Assembly (NCBI GenBank): GCA_002633005.1
Contig: NMRA01000024.1
Coordinates: forward strand, 891,786-955,785
Direction of reading: 5' to 3'
Length of the DNA stretch: 64,000 nt
DNA from: Phoronis australis
Taxonomy: Eukaryota; Phoronida; Phoronidae
Translations under genes and position numbers: made by a program
The notes under the pieces: model-generated
What the model saw: the letters and a program-made list of their open reading frames with translations, nothing else
What the model was told of the DNA's origin: nothing
The model's database searches: none
In this document: positions 52,563 through 64,000 of the stretch, one piece after another
How the letters are laid out: each line of letters opens with the position of its first letter
Position numbering within the stretch: position 1 is the first letter of the stretch

Positions 52563-55500
52563 GTAAGTGATCACCACTCCCCCTATGGGTAGACCTTCCG
52601 CTGCCCTGCCACATCTTTCTGAACTCCTTAAGGAAACGTCCTGAGGACCATTGCACAAAACAATCTAGATAGTGCAACACATTCTGTTTTTTCCCATTTT
52701 TTAGAGAACTGCTGTTGTGATCAGGTGCTAAAGATTATTGGTTTGAATCACACCCGACCAGTTCGGAAGAGCCTCTTGAAAGAGAGTTAAGGTTTTTTGC
52801 TTTATAACTTGTACAAGGTGCGGTAATTTGCATATGCTTAGAAAAATTTTATTGCTATAACCCAGTGTTATGTATCTCTTGTAGTTGTGTGAATCGCACA
52901 GCACAATTTTGATGAATTATATAATTTAAGGCAATTTGTGTTGAAAATTTTTTAGATTATCATTGAAGTGAGCAAATTACTGTACTGGTCAGAGTTTTAT
53001 CTCTGCTGAAATTGTGAAACTCTAACTTGGCAGCAGTTGCAATGGCCAATGTGGTCAACAATGATAAAAAGGGAGTACCACTACATCATCATTTTCATTG
53101 ATTGTTTCCATGGTTACTGATGCTTCATGTCTGTTCCAGTCACCCTTGGCATGGCTAGCTCCACACAGTATTACTACACCAAGGTTTTGCAGGACCTCTT
53201 CTTGGACAGCCAGTACGCCGACACCAAGAACACGTTCCGTGGCTCGACCACCATCGAGGACTTCTGGCGGGTGAGATTTTCTGGGTTGTCACGGGATTTA
53301 AGTGATGTAATACAAGGTCCTGCAATTACGAGCCACAGCACTTGTGGTAGCATTCAAACCGTGCATGTTCATTTTGGTGTGTCTCTTATATTTTCTGCTG
53401 ACAATGTAAATTTAACTGCTGACAAAGTAAATTTAACTGTTCGGAAATAAAAGGTTCCTGTGAAACTTGTATTCGGGGTTGGCCAGTTTTAAAATTTTCC
53501 TGCAGTCACTGATGGCTGTTTTCGTCCAGTCTATGTCATATTTGTTCAACGTTGTTTTTCATTTTAACTCTAAAAGTGGTGTTAATCAGACGTGTAAGTC
53601 AAACCTTTGCTCATTTTTGACATACTTCCATGCTGTCTGATTACTTTTTATCACGCATTCCAACTCTTCGATATTAACTTGTTGGATCTCATTTACCGTC
53701 ATAAAATCTCTAGGTTTAGTTGGTTCTACTACTGCACGTGTTGTCAACCTGTCCAACCACTCATGGTTTGTATATATTTTCTCGATAATCACAAAATATT
53801 AAGACCAGGCGTTTATAGTCGAGTGCCTAATAAGTTTGTGCAAAACTTTTTGAATTTACTGGAAATGACTGTATGAAAACAAAAATGCTTAATCACTATG
53901 GCCTCTGTTGTTGATATTCCTACTGAAATCAACCCTTGAATAATTGCAGTTTGTGGAAGGTCCACTGATGGATGGCCTGTACTGGGACAAGTGGTACAAT
54001 CAGCAGAATGTAACGGATGATGACCGGATGATCTACTACGAGAACAAGCTTCTAGGTGTGCCCCGCCTACGTCAGCTCAAGGTTCATAACACCAGCTGCA
54101 CAGTTCATACCGACTTCGAGAAAGAAATCCTTCAATGTTTCGCCGCTTACGCTGAGGCTGTCGAAGAGAAGGAACCCTTTGGCAAGTTGAATGGGACGGC
54201 GTAAGTCTTCTTTATGTGCATTATCAGTGTAATTTTTCTGGGTTTTTTGCTATTAATGTGTGATATCTTTAGTAAATGCTGTGACACAATATTAGAAGAA
54301 TGGGGATTGTTAAATTTTCTATATGGATTTCCTTTCAAGTATTTTTTGTATTCCTTCATCATGGTTGTGCATTTGACTTGGAAATTTTATATGTACTGGC
54401 ATTTTTCCTTTGTAAACTAAATAACAAAACACAGGATATTGCAAACAATTCTTTTTGGCCTAAATATCCATTTTGTCCACTGAACCAAATCCTCTATAAC
54501 ATAACATTGCCGAAGTTCATTGATGCCATTCATCAACCTTAGAGAAGCATTCGATCGCATGGATTACGACGTCTGCTTTCTCCACAGGTGGGAGTACACT
54601 CCAGAGAAAGACCTTGAGAGTGGCAGCCACTGGGGCTACATCACCACATACGGCGGTGGTGGTTATTACCAGGACCTGGCTGCCAACAAGTCTGGCAGTG
54701 TGGAGATCATTCAGGAGCTGAAGAAGAACCTCTGGATCGACCGTGGAACGCGTGTCGTCTTCGTTGATTTCACCGTCTACAACGCCAACATTAACCTGTT
54801 CTGCCAAGTGAAGTAAGTGGGCCAGTTTTTTAATCTGGTGTTTTTGCATGTACAGTCACAGTTTGTAGTTGATGGGCCATATATTTAGGCCAATGTGCCC
54901 AGATTTTAAATAACACATTTTTGAAAGAATATGTTAGTCAAATGCATGTACTTAGTTTAAGTTATAAATGCATACTGCCATCCTTTGTATAAGTTTATGT
55001 CTGTGTGTTTGTGTCCATTTTTCCAGTGTTATTGAATTTAATGCACCGTTTTGTATTGAGTTAGCCAAGTTTCATTCGCATAACATTTAAGACATTTGGT
55101 GCTCAGGGTTTCAGTTTTTGATGCACCTGGCTAATTTTAGATATTTGTGTAGTTTCACATGTTGGCACGTGGACCCAAGTACCTCCACATGCACCAACAG
55201 ATGGAACGCTGAGTAAACTGAAAACCAATTTATTTAATTGTGTTGTATCTCTCCCATTTGTCAATCATTAGCTTTGTAACTGATGCATTCTTTTGTTCTA
55301 CCCACAGGCTGTTGTTTGAGATGCCACCCACAGGTGGTGTGATCACCTCTTGGGTATTCCGTACCGTCAAACTGCTTCGCTATGTCTCTATCATGGATTA
55401 CATCGTGCTCGGCTGCGAGGGCCTGTTTATTCTCTTCATCCTTTACTACTCCATTGAGGAGATTCTTGAGGTAGGGCTTCTAGGCCAATAGGAAGCATTC

Positions 55501-58500
55501 TACATACAAGTCTGTAGGCTTATTAGCCAATAGGAAACATTCCACATACAACTTTGTAGGCTTATTAGCCAATAGGAACCATTCTACATACAACTCTGCG
55601 GGCGTATTAGCCAATAGGAAGCATTCTGTATACAAATATGTAGTGTTGGGAAAGAACAGATGAAGCCTATCTTGCTTGACCATAAGGTGGATAAGCGGAT
55701 TCTATAAGAATTTCCCTCCAATGATAATTATTACCAGTTATTTTGCTGTCAAATGAATTAGCTCTCCTGATGGACACCAGTGTTTTGTCTTGCATTGGTC
55801 TTGTACAGTAGTTGGGCTTGTCTGCTGTGGCGTAAAGTGGGTCAATCTTTGGTTTATAGTACTATTTTGGTTATATCCCTATTGTAAATGAAGGTATGTT
55901 CATTGCATTCATTTGGCAATCAAGTAAAGATTAAGCTTGTATACCTCAAAGTCCGCGTTATTGTACATACAAGGAAATGATTAGTTGTTGCGTTGGGACA
56001 GACGATGTTGTATTACCATACATAGTAACTCTTTCTCACTCTGTCCCTGTGGTTGTCTACAGATCAAGATGCACAAGAAGGCGTACTTTACCAGCCTCGG
56101 CAACATCATGGACATTCTTATCATCTTTGCCTCCATCGTGGCCATGATCTTCAACGTCTACCGTTACACGGCCGTCGACTCCATGCTGGACAAACTGCTG
56201 CAGGAGCCCTACAGCTTCCCAGACTTTGAATTCCTTGCCTTCTGGCAGGAGAACTTCAATGTGGGGGTCGCCATTACACTCTTCTTTGCCTGGCTGAAGG
56301 TGGGTGTGGCTAATGGAGGGTGTGGCTAATGGAGGGTGTGGCTAATTGAGGGTGTGGCAAATTGAGGGTGTGGATAGTTGCAGGTGTGGCTTATTTAGGG
56401 TATGGGTAATTGTGGGCGAAGCTAATTCTGAACAAACCTTACTTTCAAATAGACATTTTAGCGTACCCCTTAAGTGAATTCGCACACACGCACACTTTTG
56501 AAGCCCCAAAAATCGGCAATTTCAAACCGATACAAAACATGCATGAGTTGGTTGAACGTAACACAGAGCTCCACTCCACATATACTACATAGTCTACATA
56601 GTAAAATAGCAGTGCCAACTTTCCATATTTTGAAACTTGAATTATTTCGTCTGACAAACAAAAAATCCAAACCTAACAGGACACTCCATTGAAATACATA
56701 ACATATGTGTTGCAGTACAATAGTCACGCAGCTTGTGATTGTGCCTTGTGTGGACGCAATGTCACTTCAAAAGTGGGTTTTGACTGAACGGAACTGGGAA
56801 GATACCGCCCATGGGTTTTTAAGCTCTATGTTTGAAGATTGTGTTCTTGCGACACCATCCTCATGCCATGCTAAAAAAGCAAAATCAAGTTTTTATCTGT
56901 TCCCAACTACTTTGAAATCTATGCCTCAGTTAAAAAATACCCATGACTTCATTTTTGGCGTTTTTATGTTCAAAAGCTACCCAAATGTATCTATTATAAA
57001 GCATTTCTTAGCGAATTTTCCTTGGCAACTCCGTGGCAATCGCTCTTTCACGCGATTTTGACTCGTGCAGCCTCATCATCACCCAATACTCACCATCTTA
57101 TATAACCTCCTGCGACAGGTGTTCAAGTACATCAGTTTCAACAAGACCATGCGTCAACTGTCCACCACCCTGCGCCTCTGTGGTAAGGACGTGGTCGGCT
57201 TCCTCATCATGTTCCTCATCATCCTCTTCGCCTTCACTCAGCTCGCCTACCTGATCTTCGGCACCCAAGTGAAGGACTTCAGCTCGCTCAAGGACTCCCT
57301 GTGAGTGGTCACCACTGACTGCTAGTGTCTTGTCTGTGGTGGTGAAATTTTGCATCTCATTATTTAACCTTAATATGTCGTAATTGTTTTTTTTTGTTTT
57401 AACTCCTAAGTGTAAACCGACGTATTTATATTATTTAAAAGTTCGTATGTTTCTTTTTTACTTCAAATGTTATCAGTGGAAACCGGGGACCTGCTTCACT
57501 AAAAAGTTGAAAATTTACGACGTGTTTAACGTCCACCATAACTTGAAACTAAATTCTGCAGTTTTTCAGTTAATAGTTGTCTTGATCCAAACTTTGAAGT
57601 TTCACTTAAATTCATCTCAGTATCCAATAAGTAGCCACAGTCCTTTAGTGAATCAGGACCTTGCAAGGCAGATGCCAATGTGCGGATTGTTTGTTTTATT
57701 TCATTACTGTGGCCAAAACTAGCCAGAATTATCAATTGACAAGAAATATGTTCTGCACAGAATTTTGCTGACACTTGGCAATATGAAGTTTCGACCAAAA
57801 TTGGAATAACTTGAAGTGAAATTTCTGCCTAATATGTAGCTGTCAGAAAACAAAAATCGAAGTGGGCCTTGTACACTCGTAAAAGTGGTCCCCTAATATT
57901 CCCTACCGTGATCAGATTCTATTTCCGTTACCAACAAGGACATCGGAAACACTTCACAGTTTATTGGGGTTAGACAACCCGATTTTGAAAATGGTGTGTG
58001 TACACATTGCCTGTGACTTGAGATGGTTACAGAAATAGAATCCTATCGCAGTAAAGAGTATTAGATCAATTCGATGATGGTAACAGGCCTACTTCAATTT
58101 CCATTTGAAGCCAACTAACTAGGATGAAGTGCAGCTTCAAAATAAGTCCACTCAAGTCATTACACCTCACTTAAAATAAGTCCACTCAAGACATGTCTAA
58201 CTCATCCTTCAGGTTCACCTTGCTACGTATCATCCTTGGTGATTTCGACTTCCATGAGCTGGAGGCTGCGAACCGCGTGTTGGGCCCTGCCTTCTTCATG
58301 TTCTACGTGTTCTTCGTCTTCTTCGTCCTTCTCAACATGTTCTTGGCCATCATCAACGACACGTACTCCGAGGTTAAGTCGGATCTCGTCAACCAGAAGA
58401 ACGATTTCGAGGTCGGAGATTTCTTCAAGAAGGTAGGTGAAGCTTCTTGATTTTTACTTATTTTTGGAATCATTTCGGTCATTTACTCAACCAGTGAAGT

Positions 58501-61500
58501 ATTTCTCGAAGTTTTGATTGGTAGCACTGGCTTTTGAAATATGGTACTTTCTTAGTTGGTCTTTCTAGTTCACTGTTCTGTGGTAGGAAGGTATACGAAC
58601 TGAAGGTTTATGGCAATGTTCACCAGAGTCTGTATTGTCTCTTTTTCCCAGCATTATTGTGCATCGTTCTCTACTTGAATAATTTCTAGACCCAAAGGGC
58701 ATTTGAAAGCACTTTAACTGTTGTAAGTCAGAACAGATAAATTAATCTTTATTTTGAATTTTGGAATCTGAAGATTACACTAAATCCTGATGAATTATCT
58801 TACAGTTGTATCATATTTATTTTTGTTGCTTAGCAATACGACAAAATGCTGGAAAAGCTGAATTTCAAACGCGACAAGATCATCGACATACAGAAGGCGC
58901 TCGTGGCTGCTGACGGAAACTCTGACCGCAAGGTCGACTTTGACGAATGGCGACAGGAATTGAAAATGTAGGTGCATGCTTGTTTTACAAAGTGACTTGT
59001 ATATGGTGGTGACGACTGTGTATTGTTGTTTTGAAAAGTCCATTTATCTTTAGATTGGAGTTTGGGTTTGGTCTGCGTGGTTTCCTGCATTTTGAAGATA
59101 GCGATGGTAGCTTGGTTTTGCTTAACAAAGTGTCTTCACTGATTTAAACATAAAGTGAAAATCTGTCCGAACAAGGTTTTAAAAGATATTTAGTAGCACA
59201 TTGCCTTCAAAAAAGTCCAATGCAAAATATTTTTTTTCATCTTCCTGAGTAACTGACTTACATTAAGTTCCAACAACTATATATCTGTATGTTGGTGGAC
59301 CTGCTCTGTGTTTTGCTAGTCTGTTGCCAATGTGAAGTGTTGTCTTAACGTAGGCGTGGTTACGGGGACAGTGAGATCGAGGCTGCTTTCGCCAAGTACG
59401 ACTTGGACGGTGACCGCGTGTTGGATGAGGAAGAACAGAAGCAGATGCAAACGGATCTGGAAGGACAAAAGGTAAACTCACTCGTATTGCTGAATGTGGT
59501 AAACTCTATGTGTAAGATCCAACCGATCCAAGAGATTTTATTTGAGTAAGGGGAAATCCGACTTGTCTGAAGGGTGAAGTGCTGGAACTAAAACGACTGG
59601 GCTGTAGAATTTTGTCCGCACTAAGCAAAAATCTGAATTGGGTTTGCGGGATTGTATATGATCTGTGACTTTTGAGTGCATCACTTGAACAGAATGTCTA
59701 GTTACACTCAATACTGTAGTTCTTTGTGTATTCAGTGAGTATGTGTACACATTATGTCTTATGGTAACCGCTTGGTTGACTTTGTGCTCATTGATAAGTA
59801 AATCATGAAATATTAGAGCCCCAACTAGTGGCACAGGTGATAACCAAATTATGCCTCAAGTGTTGTAGACTGCAAATTTTTTATGTTGTATTTGTATCAT
59901 TGGACCTTCAGATTATTGGAAATTGTTCTGTCATTTCCTTCCGACACCAGACTTTGAAAACTAAGTTTTTTGTTATTAAATGCATCCACTGTCATTTCAA
60001 CCTGTAAACTTTCAGCAGTGTTTATTCCTTGATCGTTGATGGAACATCTTTGCTCTTCTTTGCTGCAGGATGCCATCAATGCCGAGTTCGCCGATCTGGA
60101 GGAAAAGATTAAGCGACCCAAGACAGGACGTAGCCGAAGTTTCGAGGACAGCGGAGACGATAGCGACGATGAAGACACAACAGCGCGAACAAAATCATCA
60201 CGTCTCCGCAGCGGTCGAGGTCGAGGGATGAACGGCGTGTCCTACGAAGAGTTCACTGTGCTGTCAAGGAGGGTAGACAGGATGGAACACTCCATTGGAA
60301 GTATTGTGTCCAAGATTGATGCGGTGCTGGTCAAGCTAGAAGCCATGGAAAAAGCCAAGTTGAAACGACGAGAAACCATGGGGAAGATTCTAGACAGCAT
60401 CACAGAGGTAAGCGAAAGGGGAAGAGCAATAATCTTGTTTGGGGTAAGAATCCTATCAGAGATGGATCCCTTCCTTAGTTTTAGTTATTAAGGTGAACTG
60501 TTCCGTTTAAGGGTGTTTTAAGCCTCAATGTTGTGACTAGTTGAATAATCCACAAGAGAACCAAACCATTTCAATATACAGAAAAAGTTATAATTTGTGA
60601 AAATTTATTCCAAGTTATCGTATATTCTAAGTTCTCGCAACAACCATCTGTTGACAGTCCACTGACTGTCCACCAGGAAACAAAGATTTTTTCCAATTAA
60701 AAAACATTAATTGATGGATTGATTGCAATTCAAAGTGTTTTGGTAACAGATGTCTATTAATTTATAGATGTCCATTTTGGTATTGTGTTCTACAGAAGAT
60801 TGACATAAATGTAACTACTCGAAGCTCATTTCAGACATAAGAAGCAGGGTCTCTCTTTCTCTGCTAGCAACTTTATCCAAATAGTGCTGATCACGACTAT
60901 GTCTCTTGGACCTCTTTGCCCTTGACGCTCTAGTTATGTTCTGAATTGCCCTGTCCGAGGCTGGGGCTCTTCCTTGCCTGTTCTGTTACCTACTGTCACT
61001 CCCTCTGTGTGTTCTAGACGGAAGGCAACGGCGAAGAAGTGAAGTCGAGAGACCAGATGGAGAAGTTGGTCCGAGAAGAGCTGGAACGGTGGGACTCTGA
61101 GACTAGCATAGGTCAGGCAAGCGCACGAGGTGTGTCGCCCACGGGCTCGACGGCCCGCGCACGTTCCCGTCCCACTTCGGCCAATCACGGGGTATGTACC
61201 TGCTGTGAGAACGCTCTTGAAGTAAAACTCGCCTAAGTCGGATCCAGCCAGACTGAGAGATTTATCCGAGTAAAACAACTTATCTGAACGGCTGAATGGT
61301 TGAGCTAGAACTACAATATTCTACAGCCTTTTGTCTTAGTTAAGTAAAAACATGACAGATGCATGTCCGACGTATGTGAGTGTTACTGTATTTTGAAGGT
61401 AGTTTGACCACAATTCACTTTATTTCATCCAATCACCAGAATGTATTCTTAATTGAATATTCATGAATAAGGAAGTGTGTTTTACGTATAATTTTTTCTT

Positions 61501-62522
61501 TCATGCACGTGAACATAATTTTAATTTTGAGATTGAACAACTTATTTGTTGAAACGAATTGTGTGAGTTACATCTTAATTCCTAAGTAACTGATTAATCT
61601 CGTTGGTGTGACTTTTTAGATATGTACAAATATGAGCAACTTCACAATTAGAGGCTAATTAGTGACAAAAGCAAAATGAGTAAATATGCCCCTGACATCT
61701 TGTCTACATATTGATCGTGTACAGCGTGTGTACACAATGTGACGTATTTGTGGATTTTTTCAAACAGTACATTAAATTTTGTTTTACCTTTTATTTTAAA
61801 CAGACATCCGAGGTTTAATGACGGTAAATGGAAATGTTATGGTCTACTTTCCAATCTATTCTTGTCTTTTTTAATTCTGCATTATTTTGTGATCGTCGTG
61901 TTATGTTTGAGATCACTGTTTATTTTAGATGATGTAGTATACTCAACTTCCAAATGGTTGAATTATTATTTGTTTACTGGTTTTTCGTACAGTTCACAAA
62001 TATTTCGTTGAACAAGACAAGACCTGAACATGTAAATAGGATGACTGGGGTACGGCTTCTGCCAGCTGGTGTATAGTTCACTTCTCTGGGCTCCTAGCCG
62101 CCCCACGTCCTTCAGCAATTCAGGAGCTTTTTCGTTGCTGTCCATTCAGCAAGATAATTGTGATCTGTACTACACAACTTACGTTTTTATTGTTTCTCAT
62201 TCTGCGCAAATTTTCCAAACGTTTCCCCTGTGATGAAACTTGCCTGTGGATTCTGTTGAATTAATTAAAATATGGTCTAAAGAGAATAGGTTCAAACCTC
62301 ATCGTCTGGTTTTTGAGTTTTAGTTAATCGCTGTTGTCAAATTGGTCCTTCGTCAAAATTTCTTTGATGGAACACAAGTTTGTAGCTACTTTAATAAGTC
62401 AATGTAAGTTAAAAAAAGAAGTCTAGTCGAATGTAATACAATGTGCACTCACTCTAAGTCCGTCTCTATTGCAGGAGCCAGGTTTGGAGAGGTCCAACTC
62501 TAATTCTAGCAGCGTGGTGTGA
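48576..62522 (+). CDS. PKD2-like B: polycystin-2 (TRPP) channel, tandem copy B, 15 coding exons
   Basis: A complete gene of 851 aa (2556 nt), the downstream partner of copy A with the same architecture and phases from intron 2 on. It keeps features closer to vertebrate polycystin-2: S-L-W-G-T-R before S1, the [15 protein letters not shown] loop in the TOP domain, and a Ser-rich C-terminal end. It is therefore the better candidate for the ancestral-function copy. The expected role is a Ca-permeable channel subunit of cilia or ER that can assemble with polycystin-1 family partners. Every exon boundary is GT-AG and all phases agree. Nine exon lengths (111, 131, 225, 163, 237, 182, 220, 134, 118) equal those of copy A. 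Confidence 0.96.
51340..51950. repeat. dispersed repeat family, copy 3 and adjacent hairpin-arm relative
   Basis: Near 51380 the blocks AAAGCCCCTCATGCATTAG, CTCAAAGTTTCATAGATATC and GAAGTTTGCCAAATTTG match, in order, the copies near 5.4 and 37.2 kb. Further on, 51800-51890 carries AAATTCTGTTT and CGGCTGTCAAAAAT, shared with the left arm of the hairpin at 7.1 kb. The two repeats are probably parts of one larger family. Confidence 0.6.
53140..54812 (+). CDS. copy B exons 4-6: extracellular polycystin (TOP) domain
   Basis: Exons 53140-53270, 53950-54200 and 54588-54812; residues 111-314. It contains [43 protein letters not shown], the glycine-rich loop [11 protein letters not shown] and [20 protein letters not shown]. 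Sequons include NVT, NTS and NGT. It lacks one codon of exon 5 relative to copy A. Confidence 0.95.
55308..58432 (+). CDS. copy B exons 7-10: S2-S6 and pore
   Basis: Exons 55308-55470, 56063-56299, 57119-57300 and 58213-58432; residues 314-581. S2 ([14 protein letters not shown]), S3 ([17 protein letters not shown]) and S4 (WLKVFKY) carry both conserved Lys. S5 follows, then the filter L-G-D at 516-518 in RIILGDFDF and S6 ([19 protein letters not shown]). Introns 7 and 8 begin with minisatellites at or a few bases after the donor. Confidence 0.95.
55471..55638 (+). repeat. 42-bp minisatellite starting at the intron 7 donor of copy B
   Basis: Four copies at a 42-bp period; the CCAATAGG cores start at 55485, 55527, 55569 and 55611. 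The first copy begins at intron base +1 (GTAGGGCTTC), and copies two and three carry GTAGGCTTATT at the equivalent place, so the array contains extra donor-like sequences. Each copy has a CCAAT box. Confidence 0.92.
56304..56431 (+). repeat. 16-bp minisatellite at the start of intron 8 of copy B
   Basis: About eight head-to-tail copies of GTGTGGCTAATGGAGG that decay with distance, beginning four bases after the intron 8 donor (gtgg). The reverse strand shows repeated CACACC boxes. Confidence 0.92.
57894..58063. repeat. inverted repeat with 40-bp arms in intron 9 of copy B
   Basis: 57894-57933 and 58024-58063 are inverted copies sharing about 31 of 40 positions, including an 11-bp exact block (GATTCTATTTC). 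The spacer is 90 bp. This fits an old MITE or hairpin element. Confidence 0.7.
58834..62522 (+). CDS. copy B exons 11-15: EF-hands, acidic cluster, coiled coil, C-terminus
   Basis: Exons 58834-58967, 59354-59471, 60069-60407, 61018-61191 and 62475-62522; residues 582-851. EF-hand loops are at 608-619 ([12 protein letters not shown]) and 642-653 ([12 protein letters not shown]). Exon 13 is 36 bp longer than in copy A and adds a basic linker (RLRSGRGRG) after the acidic Ser cluster ([11 protein letters not shown]). The coiled-coil segment [20 protein letters not shown] is identical to copy A over 20 residues. The protein ends [10 protein letters not shown], similar in style to the vertebrate Ser/Val terminus and possibly a PDZ ligand. 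Confidence 0.94.
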
Positions 62523-63493
62523 ACAGTGGTCTCATCTGCTCGTGTAAACTGACTTTATCCAGTATTCCGTCTTATTTTGTATATTTGGTTTTATTTCTGT
62601 CACGTGCTATTTACAGTGAAACTGCAGTAGATGCACAAATTATAAATCGGATCACTTCTGGAAACTCACACTGCAGTGAGTTTGATTTATAATTTGCACA
62701 TCAAATGGATGATTGTAGTTCATCATCTAAATCTGGTACTTAATTGTAACAATTTGTCAATGTTTTCATACCAGGTGTTTAGTATATTAATGCGAACAAA
62801 CCATCGCCAGTATTTTAAATATGCTAATCATGGTAAGCCAAACTACTTACCGGTAATTGTGGAGAATATTAATGCAAATCGTGTGTTTAGCAAATTAAGG
62901 CAATCAAATGTCTAGTCCTATTTGGTCTGACCAAAGAAATAGTATACAAGTTATAGCAAATTATTCCCTGCTAATTTCAGTGGCAATTTTGTCATTTTTG
63001 ACAATCTTTGAGTTTCTGCTATGTTTAGTTGTAAAAACGTGTAATAGAGTTCACGTTGCATTTGTACCTCATGTTTTAGTTGTGTTCATACAGGTTAGGT
63101 CATGTGCCGCTGTATTTTCTAATATTAAGTTTACTTGTGCCATGTGTTTACATCACGGAGTTGTGGCCCGAATCTCCTGTGTTTCATGAAAAATATACAT
63201 TTTATTATCTGTGTTGTCGGTGTGTTCAACAAACTTCAGCTCGTTTGAGATCATGACTGGAGGGCTCTACACAATGGATGATTTCTCAATTTTATGTTTG
63301 TGCACCTCGGCTTCTAATGCTTTCCAAAATGTTACACGATTTACGGAAAATTCTGGGAAAATCAGTGCAATCATGCCTCGAGATGGTTTAGGCAATGATA
63401 ACCAAAATGACAGTTATTGTTAGGGGAACTTTGACTTTGTCAAGTTGATTCTGCTGTTAAAATAAAATGGATTCTTTACTGTGCTTTAATAAA
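62523..63493 (+). other. 3' UTR of copy B with polyadenylation signals
   Basis: An AT-rich sequence with frames that are not credible genes. AATAAA occurs at 63461-63466 and 63488-63493, giving a 3' UTR of about 0.95-1 kb. Just downstream, near 63680-63722, is a TCCGAAATAGGTGAGATTTT block related to 7455-7480. Confidence 0.6.
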
Positions 63494-64000
63494 GTGTTAG
63501 GGTAAAATCTCGCCAATTTAGGACACAATATGGCTGTTAAGTGAAGTTTATGTTTTCATTTTTTTCATAAAGAACCGGTAGCACTCATAAATGCTACATG
63601 ATAGCTACCCATAATGCAATATCATAGCTACCCATAGTGCAATGTGGCCATTCATAACAATGTTGCAAATTTAAAAAGACCGATTTTGGCATATTTTTGT
63701 CCGAAATAGGTGAGATTTTACCGTAATTTTTCATGACTGATTCGATTAGGAAGATTAAAAGTGATACATTGGCGCTATTCGTACCCCAACTAATATATTC
63801 CCATCTTTATCCCCTGTATTTTTATATGATAAAGAAATAATTATATATATTTTGAATATGTAGGACTTTTCAGAACTCCTCTCTGTAAAGGCTTATGTTA
63901 TGTGATAATTGCCATGCACAGCATCTATTTACCTTGGCAAGTATAATAAATATAAAGAAGCACGTCATGTCTTTTATTGAGTATTGAAATATTGCAAGGG

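Overview
This is eukaryotic, animal nuclear DNA: genes broken by GT-AG introns, long AT-rich non-coding stretches, and decayed LINE, Penelope-like and MITE-type elements. The protein families (polycystin-2, heparan sulfate 3-O-sulfotransferase) are metazoan. Two intact EF-hands in the polycystin-2 tails fit a non-vertebrate, probably marine invertebrate such as an invertebrate deuterostome. The species cannot be named from the sequence.

Layout. 1-15.2 kb: no convincing complete gene. It holds a frameshifted THAP-like fragment, the 3' end of a dead LINE, minisatellites, hairpin repeats and CTCF-like motifs. One isolated, well-formed minus-strand exon (15207-15402) may start a gene running leftward. 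17.35-21.97 kb (+): a two-exon heparan sulfate 3-O-sulfotransferase. 31.09-24.76 kb (-): a three-exon, 453-aa mucin-like single-pass membrane protein with a signal peptide, a 66-bp coding repeat, a TM helix and a tyrosine-rich tail; I assembled it from matching splice phases. A broken Penelope-like retroelement and two perfect palindromes sit in its first intron. 35.44-45.11 kb and 48.58-62.52 kb (+): two complete polycystin-2 (PKD2/TRPP) genes in tandem, 15 coding exons each, 860 and 851 aa. Nine of the 15 exons have identical lengths, so this is a tandem gene duplication with the exon structure preserved.

The polycystin-2 copies should make ciliary or ER cation channel subunits: polycystin (TOP) domain, S1-S6 with an LGD filter, two EF-hands, an acidic phospho-cluster and a coiled coil. 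They differ in the N-terminal juxtamembrane region, TOP-domain loop and extreme C-terminus, so they may be subfunctionalised. Both have a perfect TGACGTCA palindrome 170-240 bp upstream of the start codon. Two introns of the second copy begin with minisatellites at or next to the splice donor. The sulfotransferase and mucin-like genes are adjacent cell-surface/glycan genes, but nothing shows that they work together.
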